Below, one piece after another: positions 54,020-64,000 of a stretch of 64,000 bases of DNA (positions are counted from its first letter, which is position 1; every line of letters starts with the position of its first letter). Source of the stretch: Macrocystis pyrifera (lineage: Eukaryota > Sar > Phaeophyceae > Laminariales > Laminariaceae). The notes beneath the pieces are model-generated. The model did not search any database. It was not told the DNA's origin and saw only the letters and a list, made by a program, of their open reading frames with translations. The position numbers and the translations under genes are program-made. The stretch spans positions 10,748,087 through 10,812,086 of the forward strand of contig JASSKH010000024.1 in assembly GCA_031763025.1 (NCBI GenBank). Direction: 5' to 3'.

Positions 54020-56130
54020 CGCTTCTTCCTTTCATACTGTAGCGCGCTAGACGGAAATGTAAGGACGCTACGAGGACCGGTACGCCCCAACGGTCCTCAC
54101 ACTCCCGTTCAGAATGAGACTAGGCACTACTGCAGTACTAATAATACCAGCGTATGCTGATGGGCTTCGTTCCAGACGTCATAATTCCAGATTATTTGTG
54201 TAGTAAGGATCACACACGAGAGGAAGTTCAGAAGGAAAAGCTTACACTTTGGGGGGTGTTTTTTGTTCTAGTTTTTATTTTGCGTTATTGCGTTTCGCTC
54301 GGTGTAGTCGGCAAAAGGGCGTGGAGTTCAGACGATTAATAGGCAGCTATGATGCGATGTTGTACAGCAGTACTGTCGTCCGGAAAGGTAGAGACGAACT
54401 CTGCTTTTTTCGGTGTAGATAGTGTAACCACGTATTCTCGTGGAGAATGTAAAGCCGAACATACTGCAAGTCGTCGAAGTTTTTTACCGCAGCAGGTATA
54501 CATGTACACTGCCGGTAGATTAAAATAATGTCACTGTGAAAACCGTGTAGAGAAAGGGATTTCGTGCCCGCAGTTTTCTGATTGGAGTTTACACACATGG
54601 GAGCTTACACACCTTCAGGCATACCAGTTATACACAACGTCCAAGTTGACACCCGTTTGAGTCCAGGCTTCCATTCGGAGGTTGGAATTTTGTGTTGTTA
54701 ATTATTGCCACTGGTACCTGGACCTCGTCGGCATAATCTGTACGAGTGTCGGTGCCAGCGTTTCGCACCAACCTCCATAGGCGCAACCTCCAGGCGAGTA
54801 GAATCTACTGTAGTAGTATTAATAGTAGCATGTACGGTAGTTTTGAATAGCTCGCATGCTCGGGTTGCGGTGTTTGTAGTGTACCTGGTGTACCAGTATA
54901 AGCTTTTCTGGGGCTCCTCACTCACTTGAGCTCTGTATCACAGTATCACCCACCCCTCAAAACTGGCTTTTGAAAACAAATGCGCAGTTAACCCCGATGA
55001 GCTATCAACATCGCAGCAATGAAATGAGCAATGATACGAACGAGCAATCAATCCCATGGCCTAGGTCTGCAACGAAAAGTACAGGACTTTAATGTAAAAA
55101 CAAAACGCTGTTGCGTACTTGTTCAGTCGGGAAGCCTATTGATAGTCACTCAGAGAAAAAAATGCCAAACAAAATGTTGCACTCCTATCGTAGAAGGCGC
55201 CACTAGTAGCACTAAGTCTGCACTAACACTGCAGCTACAGTAGTATCCTCTCGTACCATCTCGATCTTGCCACTGATCGGCTCGAGCGTCAGTGCGAGCT
55301 TACTATTAATATTAATATATATATCGACAACAAAAGTAATCTTACAGTAGGAAGCAGCGCGCGGTCTCTACATCACCCTGCGCACAGTCTATTGCACAGT
55401 ACTGTCACTGTACACGCCTTGAAGTGTTGTAGACATTGAAGTTGGCATACATTGGAGTCGGTAGACACTGCAGTTGATGACGCACATTGCATTTGACCGC
55501 GAGTTTTGTTGACGTCAGATTGCGTATTCTTCAAATTGAAACCAAACATCGGGGCGCTGACTATAACTAATCTCCTGCTGTCATTCTCCCAACCCTCTCA
55601 TGCTCATGCTAACCACCTGCGCAACGCGTCTCAAATCCCGACTCCAACGTTTCTGCGAATATAGTGTCGGCAAAAAAATACTACAAATACAGAAATACCA
55701 TACAAGCAGGCCAACCGACCGGAACAAACCACTCGCGCCGCGCCCCGGGTCATGCGCCATCGGAGGCGTGGTCCAGAACACGCTCAAGTCGCGGCAGCTA
55801 CAGTAGCTACGCCATTTAGATGAGCGAAACAAAGCGGTTGGAAGGCAAGACAAGTCACCCATAGACCGCAGGAGCCGCTGCTATATCTCCCCCCCAGATA
55901 GGGCATGTTTGCAGCTGGTCTCACCCTGATATGATTATGATTTCATGCTCATTATCTATGCAACTCCAAAACTACCACACACATCCACGCAACAGTGCAC
56001 AGCGCACCCTCACGAAGGCGCCTACAGTAGTAAAAGTACACTGTAACGAGAACTTTCGAGTCGCGCGTCCGGAGCAATACCCGCGCTTGATTCAGCAGCC
56101 CTTGCGTAACGTGGCGTAGTTGCACGGTAG
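54020..56130. other. Intergenic, no recognised gene
   Basis: A few frames of 60-90 residues (for example 54154-54339, 54698-54925 minus, 55581-55862 minus) lack family motifs. A degenerate GTAGACATTGAAGTTG-type repeat lies at about 55410-55500. I cannot support a gene. Confidence 0.4.
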
Positions 56131-59100
56131 GTTTCCTGCCCTACTATTACTACTCATTCCTATTCACTACCAGGTACCAGGTATCATAAAATCACTATGG
56201 TCATCACTATGACATTATCACAATGATATTGTCACCATGACATTATCAACAATGATGTTTTCACGATGAAATCATCACTGTGATATTAATAGTAAACCTA
56301 GAACTATGTGGGGCCAAGACAAAAATAGAAATTCAGAGCAGAGTGTGGGGATGAGCAAAGCGGGCGGTGTCGCTGACAAACGCAGGAGAGGGGAGAGCGA
56401 GGGGAGGAAAGGGAAAGGGGAACAAGCGGTACCCTCTCCCGTTTTACCCTCTTTCTTTTCCAGGTCTCGGCCCGACACCATGGCAAGCAACATACGCCAT
56501 GTAAGCCATGTAACGCGCCACGTAAAAAAATCAAACAAAAAACTCTTTCTACGGCAGGCAAAATCTATCTCGCCATCAAAAACCGTGCTCGCCAGCCAAA
56601 ATGAACACACGGGCATAGAGCAAGGGTGTCCACCAAGTACCAGGAATATCATAGATAATAGGCCCAGGCAATAGGCACAGACGCACACACAGCATATGCC
56701 CCGCGTACAACACAGAAACAAGCAAAACAAAAACACCGCACCACAACAAACATGCCCCCCCCAAACAGATGCTCCGCTCCTATCGATGCCCTCTCCATGT
56801 ACAGTATACAGTGTACAGTATATACCACCCCGTAACCCCTGAGATCTGCGAGGTCTTTTTTTTTTTTATGCCTGCGAAACTATTATTAATAGAAGGAGCG
56901 GATTCCTTGACCTTATAGACTAAAAAGGTAAGAAGCAATCCAAAAAGCGACCACCTGGTCGAGAGTGAAAACAGCTAGGCACCTTGCCATCACCATACAA
57001 CTTGGGGGGGGGGGGGGTATTCCTCGCGAGCGTACGCCTGCGGAATACCAATACCAGAAAGGGTAGGGAAACATCCCGAAAAAAATCGACAAAAACCCAG
57101 TAGGCACACCATCAATAGTACGGGAACCAGAATGGCGACGAGCTCGTTTTCCACGTACAGTAGTAGTATTAATAGTATTAGAGGCCAAAAACACTACAAA
57201 TGATCAACTTATCCAACAAAAAATTGATCCAAATGACCCCAAACGCCCACATGACCAAAATATCAGAATGGTATATGGTCGCAAGGCACTACAACTGATC
57301 AAATTATCCAGGCAAATTAATCAAATGGTCAAACGAGGAAAGGGTTGACCAGATTACGGCGGCACGGTCCCACCCTACCCAAACAGCGCCTAGTATAGCA
57401 CCCTCTACCACCATCCATCACCACATCTACCACCATCTACCAGCGCTTGACATCGTATGACAGCGCATGGTGGCATCTAACGGTGTCTGACAGTGTCTGC
57501 CAGCAGCATCTAGCACAACCTGGCAGAGGGTGTTCTGGCAGCGTCTGGCAAGTGTGTCGTGCCGCCAGATGGCCATGTTATCACTAGAGTCGTCAGATGG
57601 TCATGTTGATGACGTTGCTGGGGGTGAGTCGTCTTCTTCGGTAGAACAGCACGTATGCCGCCTCCGATACTATCTTGTCTGGGGCCATCTCCTAACCAGC
57701 GCCGAAAAACAATGAAACGAAACATGACAAGACAATAGATTATATAACACAAGATAACAAAAGCATGGCAAAAAAGACGAGACATTAGATGGAACGAGAC
57801 GAGACGAGACAAGATACGACATTACGACGTAAGGCAAGGCAAGGCAAGACATGACACAAGAGATCAACGGCGAGAGACAAAAGCATGACAAAATAGGAGG
57901 TCATGAAATGAGCAATGCTTGGCCCAAGGATGCGATAGCCGCCACCATAGTATAGTGTCTGTCTGTCAGTGAGGGGGAAGTTGTATAGCACGAGGTGCGT
58001 GACATGTTAACAGGGGACATGTAACATGTGACACGTGATACACCATTATCGACAAGGCCAGTAGGCTATAGGCCAGTAGGCCAGTAGGCGAAAAGGCGAA
58101 AAGGCCAATAAGTCACCAAGGGTTACGGTTATAGCTCAGACAAGTGCAGACAACTGCTACGAAGGACTATGGTACTGTATGGCTGTACTGTACCACCTTT
58201 AGGCCATACTACACATACTTTTAACTGTGCACATACGGTACACGCTGTAACATTCTTTGATCGGCGGGGCTCCTGAACTAAAGCACAACCATACATCTAA
58301 GAAACTGCGGAAGGAATTATCATACCTACCAGCCCAATATCATTGGATTCGATTTACCTACTATTACTGTAATAGTAGTACACCTTACCCACGGGATGGT
58401 TGATCGGGTTGCACTTTCAAATTGAGTTTGTGTTAGGGTTAGGTACAGCTGGACGTCGACGGGTAGAAGGTATAAATACCGGATATGACGCGAAGAAACA
58501 CACCCAGATCTCCTCGGGCAGAGTCTCAGACACATTCCTCCACTCCTCACTCTAACCCCAAGACTACTGTACTATTACTAAGACTAGTCTAATGTCCTAC
58601 TTTTATTCGAATAGTGTAGTGCCTCTGTTGTCTAAAGACAGCACTGCTGTCTAATGTCCCAATAGTAAAATGTCTTACCTGTAATAGAATGCACTACAGT
58701 AGCCTTAACGATCATATACGCATAGTCTCACCACAAGAAGAGCGGTCGGCACACCCAGGACAGGATATTTGATGTCACTGCTGGCATTCTCCCAATACCA
58801 TCAGCCACTATTCCTGCAATCTAGCTGCGGTCAATAATCAAGCTCAGCTGGATGGACATGTCGCCTTAAAAATTCAGCAGAGCTGCGCACAGAGCCTCGA
58901 TTCAAGCCGAACCCAAACCAGGGAAGAGTACACATGACAGAATACGTGTCATAGAATACGCATGATGATGGTTTTCAACAAGTTTGCGCTGTAACGCCTT
59001 AAAATATTGAACGGGTCACCTTCGTCTGATCATCTTGGACAGAAATACTGCCGATATTGTATGCCGTGGTACGAGCAACGATCGATCCGTAACATAGTAA

Positions 59101-59287
59101 ATCACGCTACCAATCATGGTTGATACGGCGATTATAGCCCACCGTGGAAATGATGAACCCCGACCCTAAAGTTTGATGACGGCGGTCTGACCCTAAGCCT
59201 AAGCCTACAGGAAATGATGGTGGTCTATTGTTTGACGTTTTTCGGTGGTCCTTTGTTCATGTTACATTATTAATAGTCGGTGGTCAC
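56131..59287. other. Low-complexity intergenic DNA; possible USP 3' exons
   Basis: ATCACTATGACATTATCA-type repeats occur at 56190-56285, CACCATCTACCA/TGGCAG words at 57400-57560, GAGACGAGAC and GGCAAGGCAAG runs at 57790-57850, and GGCCAGTAGGC runs at 58060-58110. The missing last exon of the USP gene (tyrosine-rich AYxLFY end) should be in the upper part on the minus strand, but I did not find it. Confidence 0.45.
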
Positions 59288-62200
59288 CTCGACAAACTCG
59301 TCGTCGAAGTGCAGCCACGGGTGCTCCAGCCCCCAGCCGGTGACCTCCTCCACGCCATCCTTGCTGCACGGAGAAGATCGGCAGCAGGCGGTGTAGTGCC
59401 CTCCTGTCATGCCCCCCATGTGATTCACCACGCCGAACAGGTCATATACCATGCCCGCTTGCCCCCCTCCAGCCTGTGATATGGAGCATGGAGCATGGGA
59501 CATGGATCGACGCATGAACATGTTTGACGATGAGGGTTAGGGTTGGGGGAAGGGCAGGGAGGGGGGGAGGACATGGAGGCTAAACTTTAAAGAGGCAACG
59601 TACAGGTAGTCTAAGGTCTGGAGAAGGCGATGGAATAGCATAGCAGTAGCATTTATGAAAGAGTTCGTGACACCGAGGAGGTGCTCTTTGCTGTCGAAAA
59701 AAAAGTATACGGTGCTGCGAGCTTGTCTCATGCCACTACTGTACATCACAGTAGTCCTTACAGTGCAGTTTGTCCGGTACTACACGAAATATATGACGCC
59801 CTTTATTACCCCAGCAGGGTTACACCGGCTGGCCACGTGTGAGCGACGTTGTAACCGCCTGCAACCGTCGTGAGCCTCGCGTGATACCATGATACCATGA
59901 TAGACCATCGTTCCACTCCAGAGTTTTTAAGCGCCTGTTATGTGATCACGGACTGGATTCTTGGCGATGAGTAAATGTGAGAACAACAACAGCAAACATC
60001 ATACCATCATATCATCACGCCTCCGAATCTCCTAATCTCCTACCAGGGTTTGACTTGCCTGCTTCCGATGAGCTGAGTTGGAGGAGACAAAACCGGACAT
60101 GTCCAGGCCTGAGTGGGGGAAGAGCACCAATGTCCTGATCTTCTCTCGCCATCGAGCCGAACACTGAAATCGCTTCATGTGGATTACCTATATCATACCG
60201 TCACGTGCAGAGAAATAAAACAAATGGTACGGCGTGCCCAACATTCCGTTGGGCGTTATAAATCAACCAACAAATCAATGCATCAATATTTTCGATAAAA
60301 AAATAAATCAACAAATTAACAAAGAAATACATCAAGCACACAGTGCTTGAAAAAAAAAAAACACAGCGGCCGCATCAACGAGGAACGCGAAATTTTTGTG
60401 ATTCGAAAACGTGTACTGTGTTGTGGTTATTTAAGTTGCATTTGATTGGTCGAAAAGTGCATCACCAAGCACCAAGCACGCCCGATCAAGGGAAATCCGC
60501 ACGCACCAAATACAACAATAAATAGTTTTGGAAGATCGATCTTTCACGAACACGTCAGGCCTTTCGTTATGAAATATGTTTTCATCCGTCCGCAAATGGA
60601 GGTAGAATAGAGAATCTCTCTCTTACCAGCACGTCAGGCATTTTCCACAGGTCGATCTTCATGACTCCTCTCCTGTGCGCTCGGCAGTTGGAGCAATACC
60701 ACGAGTCTTCCTCCTCTAGAGTTTCTTCCCTTGTGTAGGCATCCAAGCACTGCTCCAGGGTAAGTCCTGAATGTACAGACTGCACGCAACGACAAGGCAT
60801 ACAGAGGTATGCACGACATCGCACCACAGACCGAACACACACAAAAAAAAGCTTTATCACGGATACAGTGAAAGCCGGGGGTGGCTATTTTTCATCCCCG
60901 GGTTTTGCCGTAACAGTCGCACGTAACCAGCAGTGTTGATTTTCCGTAATTACCCGTAACAATTTCCTGCCATCTGCTTTAACTGCCATCCCTACGTATG
61001 ATGTATGTGTACGTCATCATGTATAAAAATGTATTTGGATGTTTCACCTGCTTGTTGGTCTGAAGCTGTAGGTAGGACGGGTGGTCGAAGGCAGAGGTGA
61101 GCACATCGTGGTAGTCCCGGGACGCATCTTTCCACTCCAGTGCCAGTATGAGCTGCCAAACAAGAGTTGAGAACACACGTGGATAACACAAATTGAGATC
61201 AATAGAGTGCACCACACCACATCACATGACAGTACACCCCATCAAATCACATTACATTACACTACACCACATCACATCAGTGCCCGGCGAAAGGCAATAC
61301 GGTATGAAATATACGGTATAAAACATGCTTGTCGGTATAGTGAATATGATGTGATGTGTAATGTATGGCTATTGTTGACTGCCAGACAGTGCAAATAGTG
61401 AATGCGTACACTTTTTAGAAACAATACTGCTGTAGATTGCGCGACAAGCTAATATACGTAAAAACAGCAACAACAACAATATCAGCAACACCATCAGCAA
61501 CACCAAAACAACACCACCACCTCCACCACCAAAAATAATCAGCACTCCACCAACCGCACCACCCACCAGAGCAACAATGCCACCCCCTAAACATGGCGAC
61601 CTTTCGGCACACGACACAAGGCGCCGACGTCCACCTCTCTGGCAGCAGCTGCCGCGCCGATCCGACAACAAAATCAATAGCACCAATCGCATCACCATCA
61701 CCATCATCACCATCACCATCACCGACAAAAGCACCAGCAGCACCATAATGACCTTTGGGCACAAGACTGAGGACGCCGCCCTCCACCTCTCTGGCAGTAG
61801 CTGTGCCGATCCGACATGTGCGAGAGGGTTCTGCTTCAAGACCAGCTTCACCGTAAACGGGAGCAGGTCCGCCAGTTTCTCGTCCGTGATCCCGTTCTCT
61901 AAGCCCACCGAAGCACGCGCCACCCATGCGGCGGTGATGTGTGGTCGCTTGCTGATTGTTGACATCAAATAAATAAGACGGCGAAAAAGGCAAAAATAAT
62001 TGGCCAAAGAAGGCCAAAACAGCGAAAACAACGAAAATTGTTGGTGCGAAACAGAGAAGCGAAATCAGCTGAACAACGTTGGCACAAAAACAGCGAAAAC
62101 AGCTCAACAGGAAGCAAACATTGCCACCGGGGGGACAGTAAACAAACATTGCCACAAACCACAAACATGACAGCCAAGACAGCAAAGCACTGCTGTTATC

Positions 62201-63322
62201 ACCAAACCAACCAGCGAAAAAAACATTGAAAACAGCAAAACGATGTGTAGGCTCGAAAACGCAGAGAACACAGCTAAGACAAGAAAAACGTTGCCACCAG
62301 ACAAAGAAAAGAGCGAAAGGACAAGTGGGTGATGGCACCGAACACCTCCATGAGGGCGAAAACAGCTTCGACGAAATGACCAGCTGGAAAGCACGCGTGA
62401 TGACTAAAAAAATGTCCCTAATATATATATATATAGATAGGTGGGACTTGCTGCTGTAAATATGACCCCACACTAAATAAAGTAACTATGAGTAGTTTGG
62501 CCCCTAAAGCGTGGGTACAGTGCTAAATGGGGCTGCTACTATATACTTAAGTATTGTGTTGATCGTAAAGTGCCTCAACCCTACTAATAGATCAGTTTTG
62601 GAGACAAACTATTTACAGCAGTATAATTGGAGTGGTTTGTCCCCCAAAACGGGACTGCAGTATATACTGACAGGGTTGAGGTGATGCTGCATTGATAGGA
62701 TAGATAGGAACACGTGGTATGGGCCGCTATGACTTCGCCGACGTCCGTGACAGCGGTCGTGGGCAAGGCCGTCAAAGGCTCCTGGGGAGCGGGATAGTAA
62801 CAATTAGGGATGCCGGATGACAACGGGTCGATTCCACCACCATTCTATCTTTCGCGAACACCGGACCAAACGACAACAAGGCATGCTTCACACAATACCA
62901 TCTATCATCCACATCAACGTCCACAGCAACTACGGTGTGAGCCATATGACAGCACCCGGTGCAAGGTGTGCATGGTCCGTATCATCGCATCACAGCAGCC
63001 ATGGCATAAGCCGTATAGTATCATCCACGGCATGCCCCTATCACAACATGGCATATGCATGGCATGGCCTAGTCTAGAGCACACTACCACACTACCACAC
63101 CAGCCACGACATCGCCTACCGCACAGCAAACGGGCCATAGCCTAGCACCCACCTCGCGACGGCGGCTGCTTTGGCCATCCTATCCTTAGTCCCTGTTCTC
63201 AAGCTCCTGCCCCCTGAAGACCCCGCGACAAATCTGGAGGCTTGCTGCACCACCAGCCGCCAGAGGTACCTCGTTGATCGTTCAGGCGAGCAGCGAACGA
63301 GAAACGGCAGCCCGAAAAGATC
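59288..63322 (-). CDS. Ubiquitin-specific protease (USP) catalytic core, 5' end outside window
   Basis: Six minus-strand exons were found: 63322-63153, 61951-61816 (its donor tentative), 61152-61048, 60779-60627, 60187-60059 and 59473-59288. They encode, in USP order, FGLPFLVRCSPERSTRYLWR, LLPFTVKLVLKQN, LILALEWKDASRDYHDVL, and LTLEQCLDAYTREETLEEED with WYCSNCRAHRR (zinc-binding CxxC). These are followed by KIDLWKMPDVL, VIHMKRF and the His box YDLFGVVNHMGGMTGGHYTA with WLHFDDEFVE. USPs cleave ubiquitin from proteins. The lobe resembles the USP4/11/15 type. The Cys box (GLxNLGNTCFMNS) must lie beyond 64000. One intron uses a GC donor (GCAAGT at 60058), and the last four exons join in phase 0. 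The final exon with AYxLFY was not found, and a frame-preserving stop occurs at 59270 if no further intron exists. Confidence 0.88.
61575..61818 (-). repeat. Duplicated segment next to USP exon
   Basis: ACCTCTCTGGCAG(C/T)AGCTG followed by CCGATCCGAC occurs at 61637-61668 and 61785-61816, each preceded by ACCTTT(C/G)GGCACA. This is a partial duplication about 165 bp apart, covering the 3' edge of the 61816-61951 exon. The interval between has ATCACC triplet repeats. Confidence 0.7.
61970..63152. other. USP intron with low-complexity DNA
   Basis: AACAGCGAAAACA-type repeats at 61990-62330 give spurious Phe/Cys-rich minus frames. The mini-element at 62590-62662 lies here. CATGGCATA-type words occur at 62995-63065. 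Confidence 0.5.
62590..62662. mobile_element. Palindromic mini-element, copy 2
   Basis: AGTTTTGGAGACAAACTA at the left is inverted to GGTTTGTCCCCCAAAACGGGACTGCAGTA at the right, with a core of about 30 bp. It is related to 21307-21376. Confidence 0.6.
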
Positions 63323-64000
63323 CTGCAACACAACACAAACACAACACAACACAACACAACGGCACACGCCAGTACCAGGTAGACTGTACAGGTAAAGCAG
63401 TAGCAACCAGTGCAAGCTAGGCGATCGGGTAACGACAACGAGTGAAAGCAGAACGCTCACTACGACTGCTACTTCTGCAACACACTGCATACCGACACAT
63501 TGTGGCTGGTACTTGTTCTGAAACACATTGCATATCGATACATGTGGCCCGTCTAGCAACCGCTATACACTGAACGTGACACAGCTATTGGCATGCACAG
63601 CATACTTGTTGTCACATGAAACCGTTCTTCCTACTGACCAACACCGAGGACACAGCCCGTGCCCCTACTGACTACTAACTACTGACTCTTCATCCCACAG
63701 AAAATATTTTTTTGTGGTCACGTACAGTAAGTAGTATTTCGTACACATGTACAACCCAGCATGCCAACAAGAGCATCTATCCATACAACACACTTTACTC
63801 TTTGTGATTGCAAAAATGATTTCAGTACAATTTCATATTTCGTTCGGAAAAATCTGATGGGTGTTCCTCCTAGCTCCAAAGGGTTAAGTTAATCCAACAT
63901 GCAGCAGCAGCAACAACAGCAGAAAGCCAACATCGGTGGTTAATCTAGTCGGAGATGCAGCAGGTGGTTATCCTAGGCGGAAATGCAGCGGCGGCAGCAG
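63323..64000. other. USP upstream intron or flank, CAG-rich end
   Basis: An (ACAAC)n tract at 63325-63362 precedes the exon acceptor. CAG/CAA and GCAGCGG repeats close the window from about 63901. No further USP exon was recognised. Confidence 0.45.

Noticed and set aside
61369-62473. Minus frames of 220 and 352 residues rich in Phe, Leu and Val
   Set aside because: They read A-rich AACAGCGAAAACA repeats and ATCACC triplets in reverse. Only the short USP exon inside is supported.
1-64000. CRISPR arrays, operons or prokaryotic defence systems
   Set aside because: No regular repeat-spacer arrays or prokaryotic gene clusters were seen, and the split genes and retroelements show nuclear eukaryotic DNA.

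Overview
This window is nuclear DNA from a eukaryote. It has no operons or bacterial gene packing. The three genes that can be read are split into short exons of about 50 to 200 bases with GT-AG introns, and most of the rest is a dense mosaic of retrotransposons, inverted-repeat DNA elements, SINEs, tandem arrays and CAG/CTG-rich DNA. Base composition is moderate, short CCCTAA tracts occur, and the chromodomain Ty3/gypsy element and the non-LTR retrotransposon resemble families I associate with stramenopile algae such as brown algae. That placement is an inference from memory, not something the sequence proves.

Three conserved protein-coding genes are supported by exon-by-exon phase matching. 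(1) On the minus strand at about 1254-3155 is a GOST/GPR107-TMEM87-type seven-transmembrane protein, with signal peptide, lumenal domain and first membrane helices; its last exons were not found. (2) On the plus strand at 48073-54019 is a SAS-6-like (SAS6L) basal-body protein in seven exons, apparently complete. (3) On the minus strand at about 59288-63322 is a ubiquitin-specific protease (USP), with catalytic-core exons through the His box; its 5' part with the Cys box should lie beyond the window end. An orphan signal-peptide exon lies at 23529-23732, and an unidentified split gene probably lies at about 14880-15960, both on the minus strand.

Layout. 1-5.8 kb: GOST gene and dispersed repeats. 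5.87-14.08 kb: a region bounded by inverted arms of about 0.5 kb, holding a CAG-bearing TIR element, a SINE and a 2.3-kb fold-back array. 14-18 kb: unknown exons and a degenerate GAAATTGACTTGG tandem array. 18.5-26.3 kb: a miniature LTR element, a Harbinger-like element, two SINEs, the first copy of a 1.2-kb duplication, and further TIR elements. 29.06-36.47 kb: a complete but mutated Ty3/gypsy element on the minus strand, followed by a truncated relative at 37.7-38.5 kb. 38.5-42.7 kb: GC-rich repeats around a non-LTR retrotransposon interrupted by a SINE. 43.8-46.1 kb: a CACGG array with telomere-like repeats and the second copy of the 1.2-kb duplication, this one carrying a MITE. 46.6-47.8 kb: tandem array. 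48-54 kb: the SAS6L gene, with two tRNA-related mini-elements in its introns. 54-59 kb: low-complexity intergenic DNA. 59-64 kb: the USP gene.

The most interesting system is a set of about 350-bp elements (18540-18887, 49230-49581, and a related one at 50500-50857). They have short direct terminal repeats, a primer-binding-like site and, in the first two, a polypurine tract. Their tRNA-type promoter is split across the junction: box A at the end of the 5' terminal repeat and box B just inside. Their TGTTAT...(T/C)ACA termini and priming site match those of the resident gypsy element, which could therefore mobilise them.
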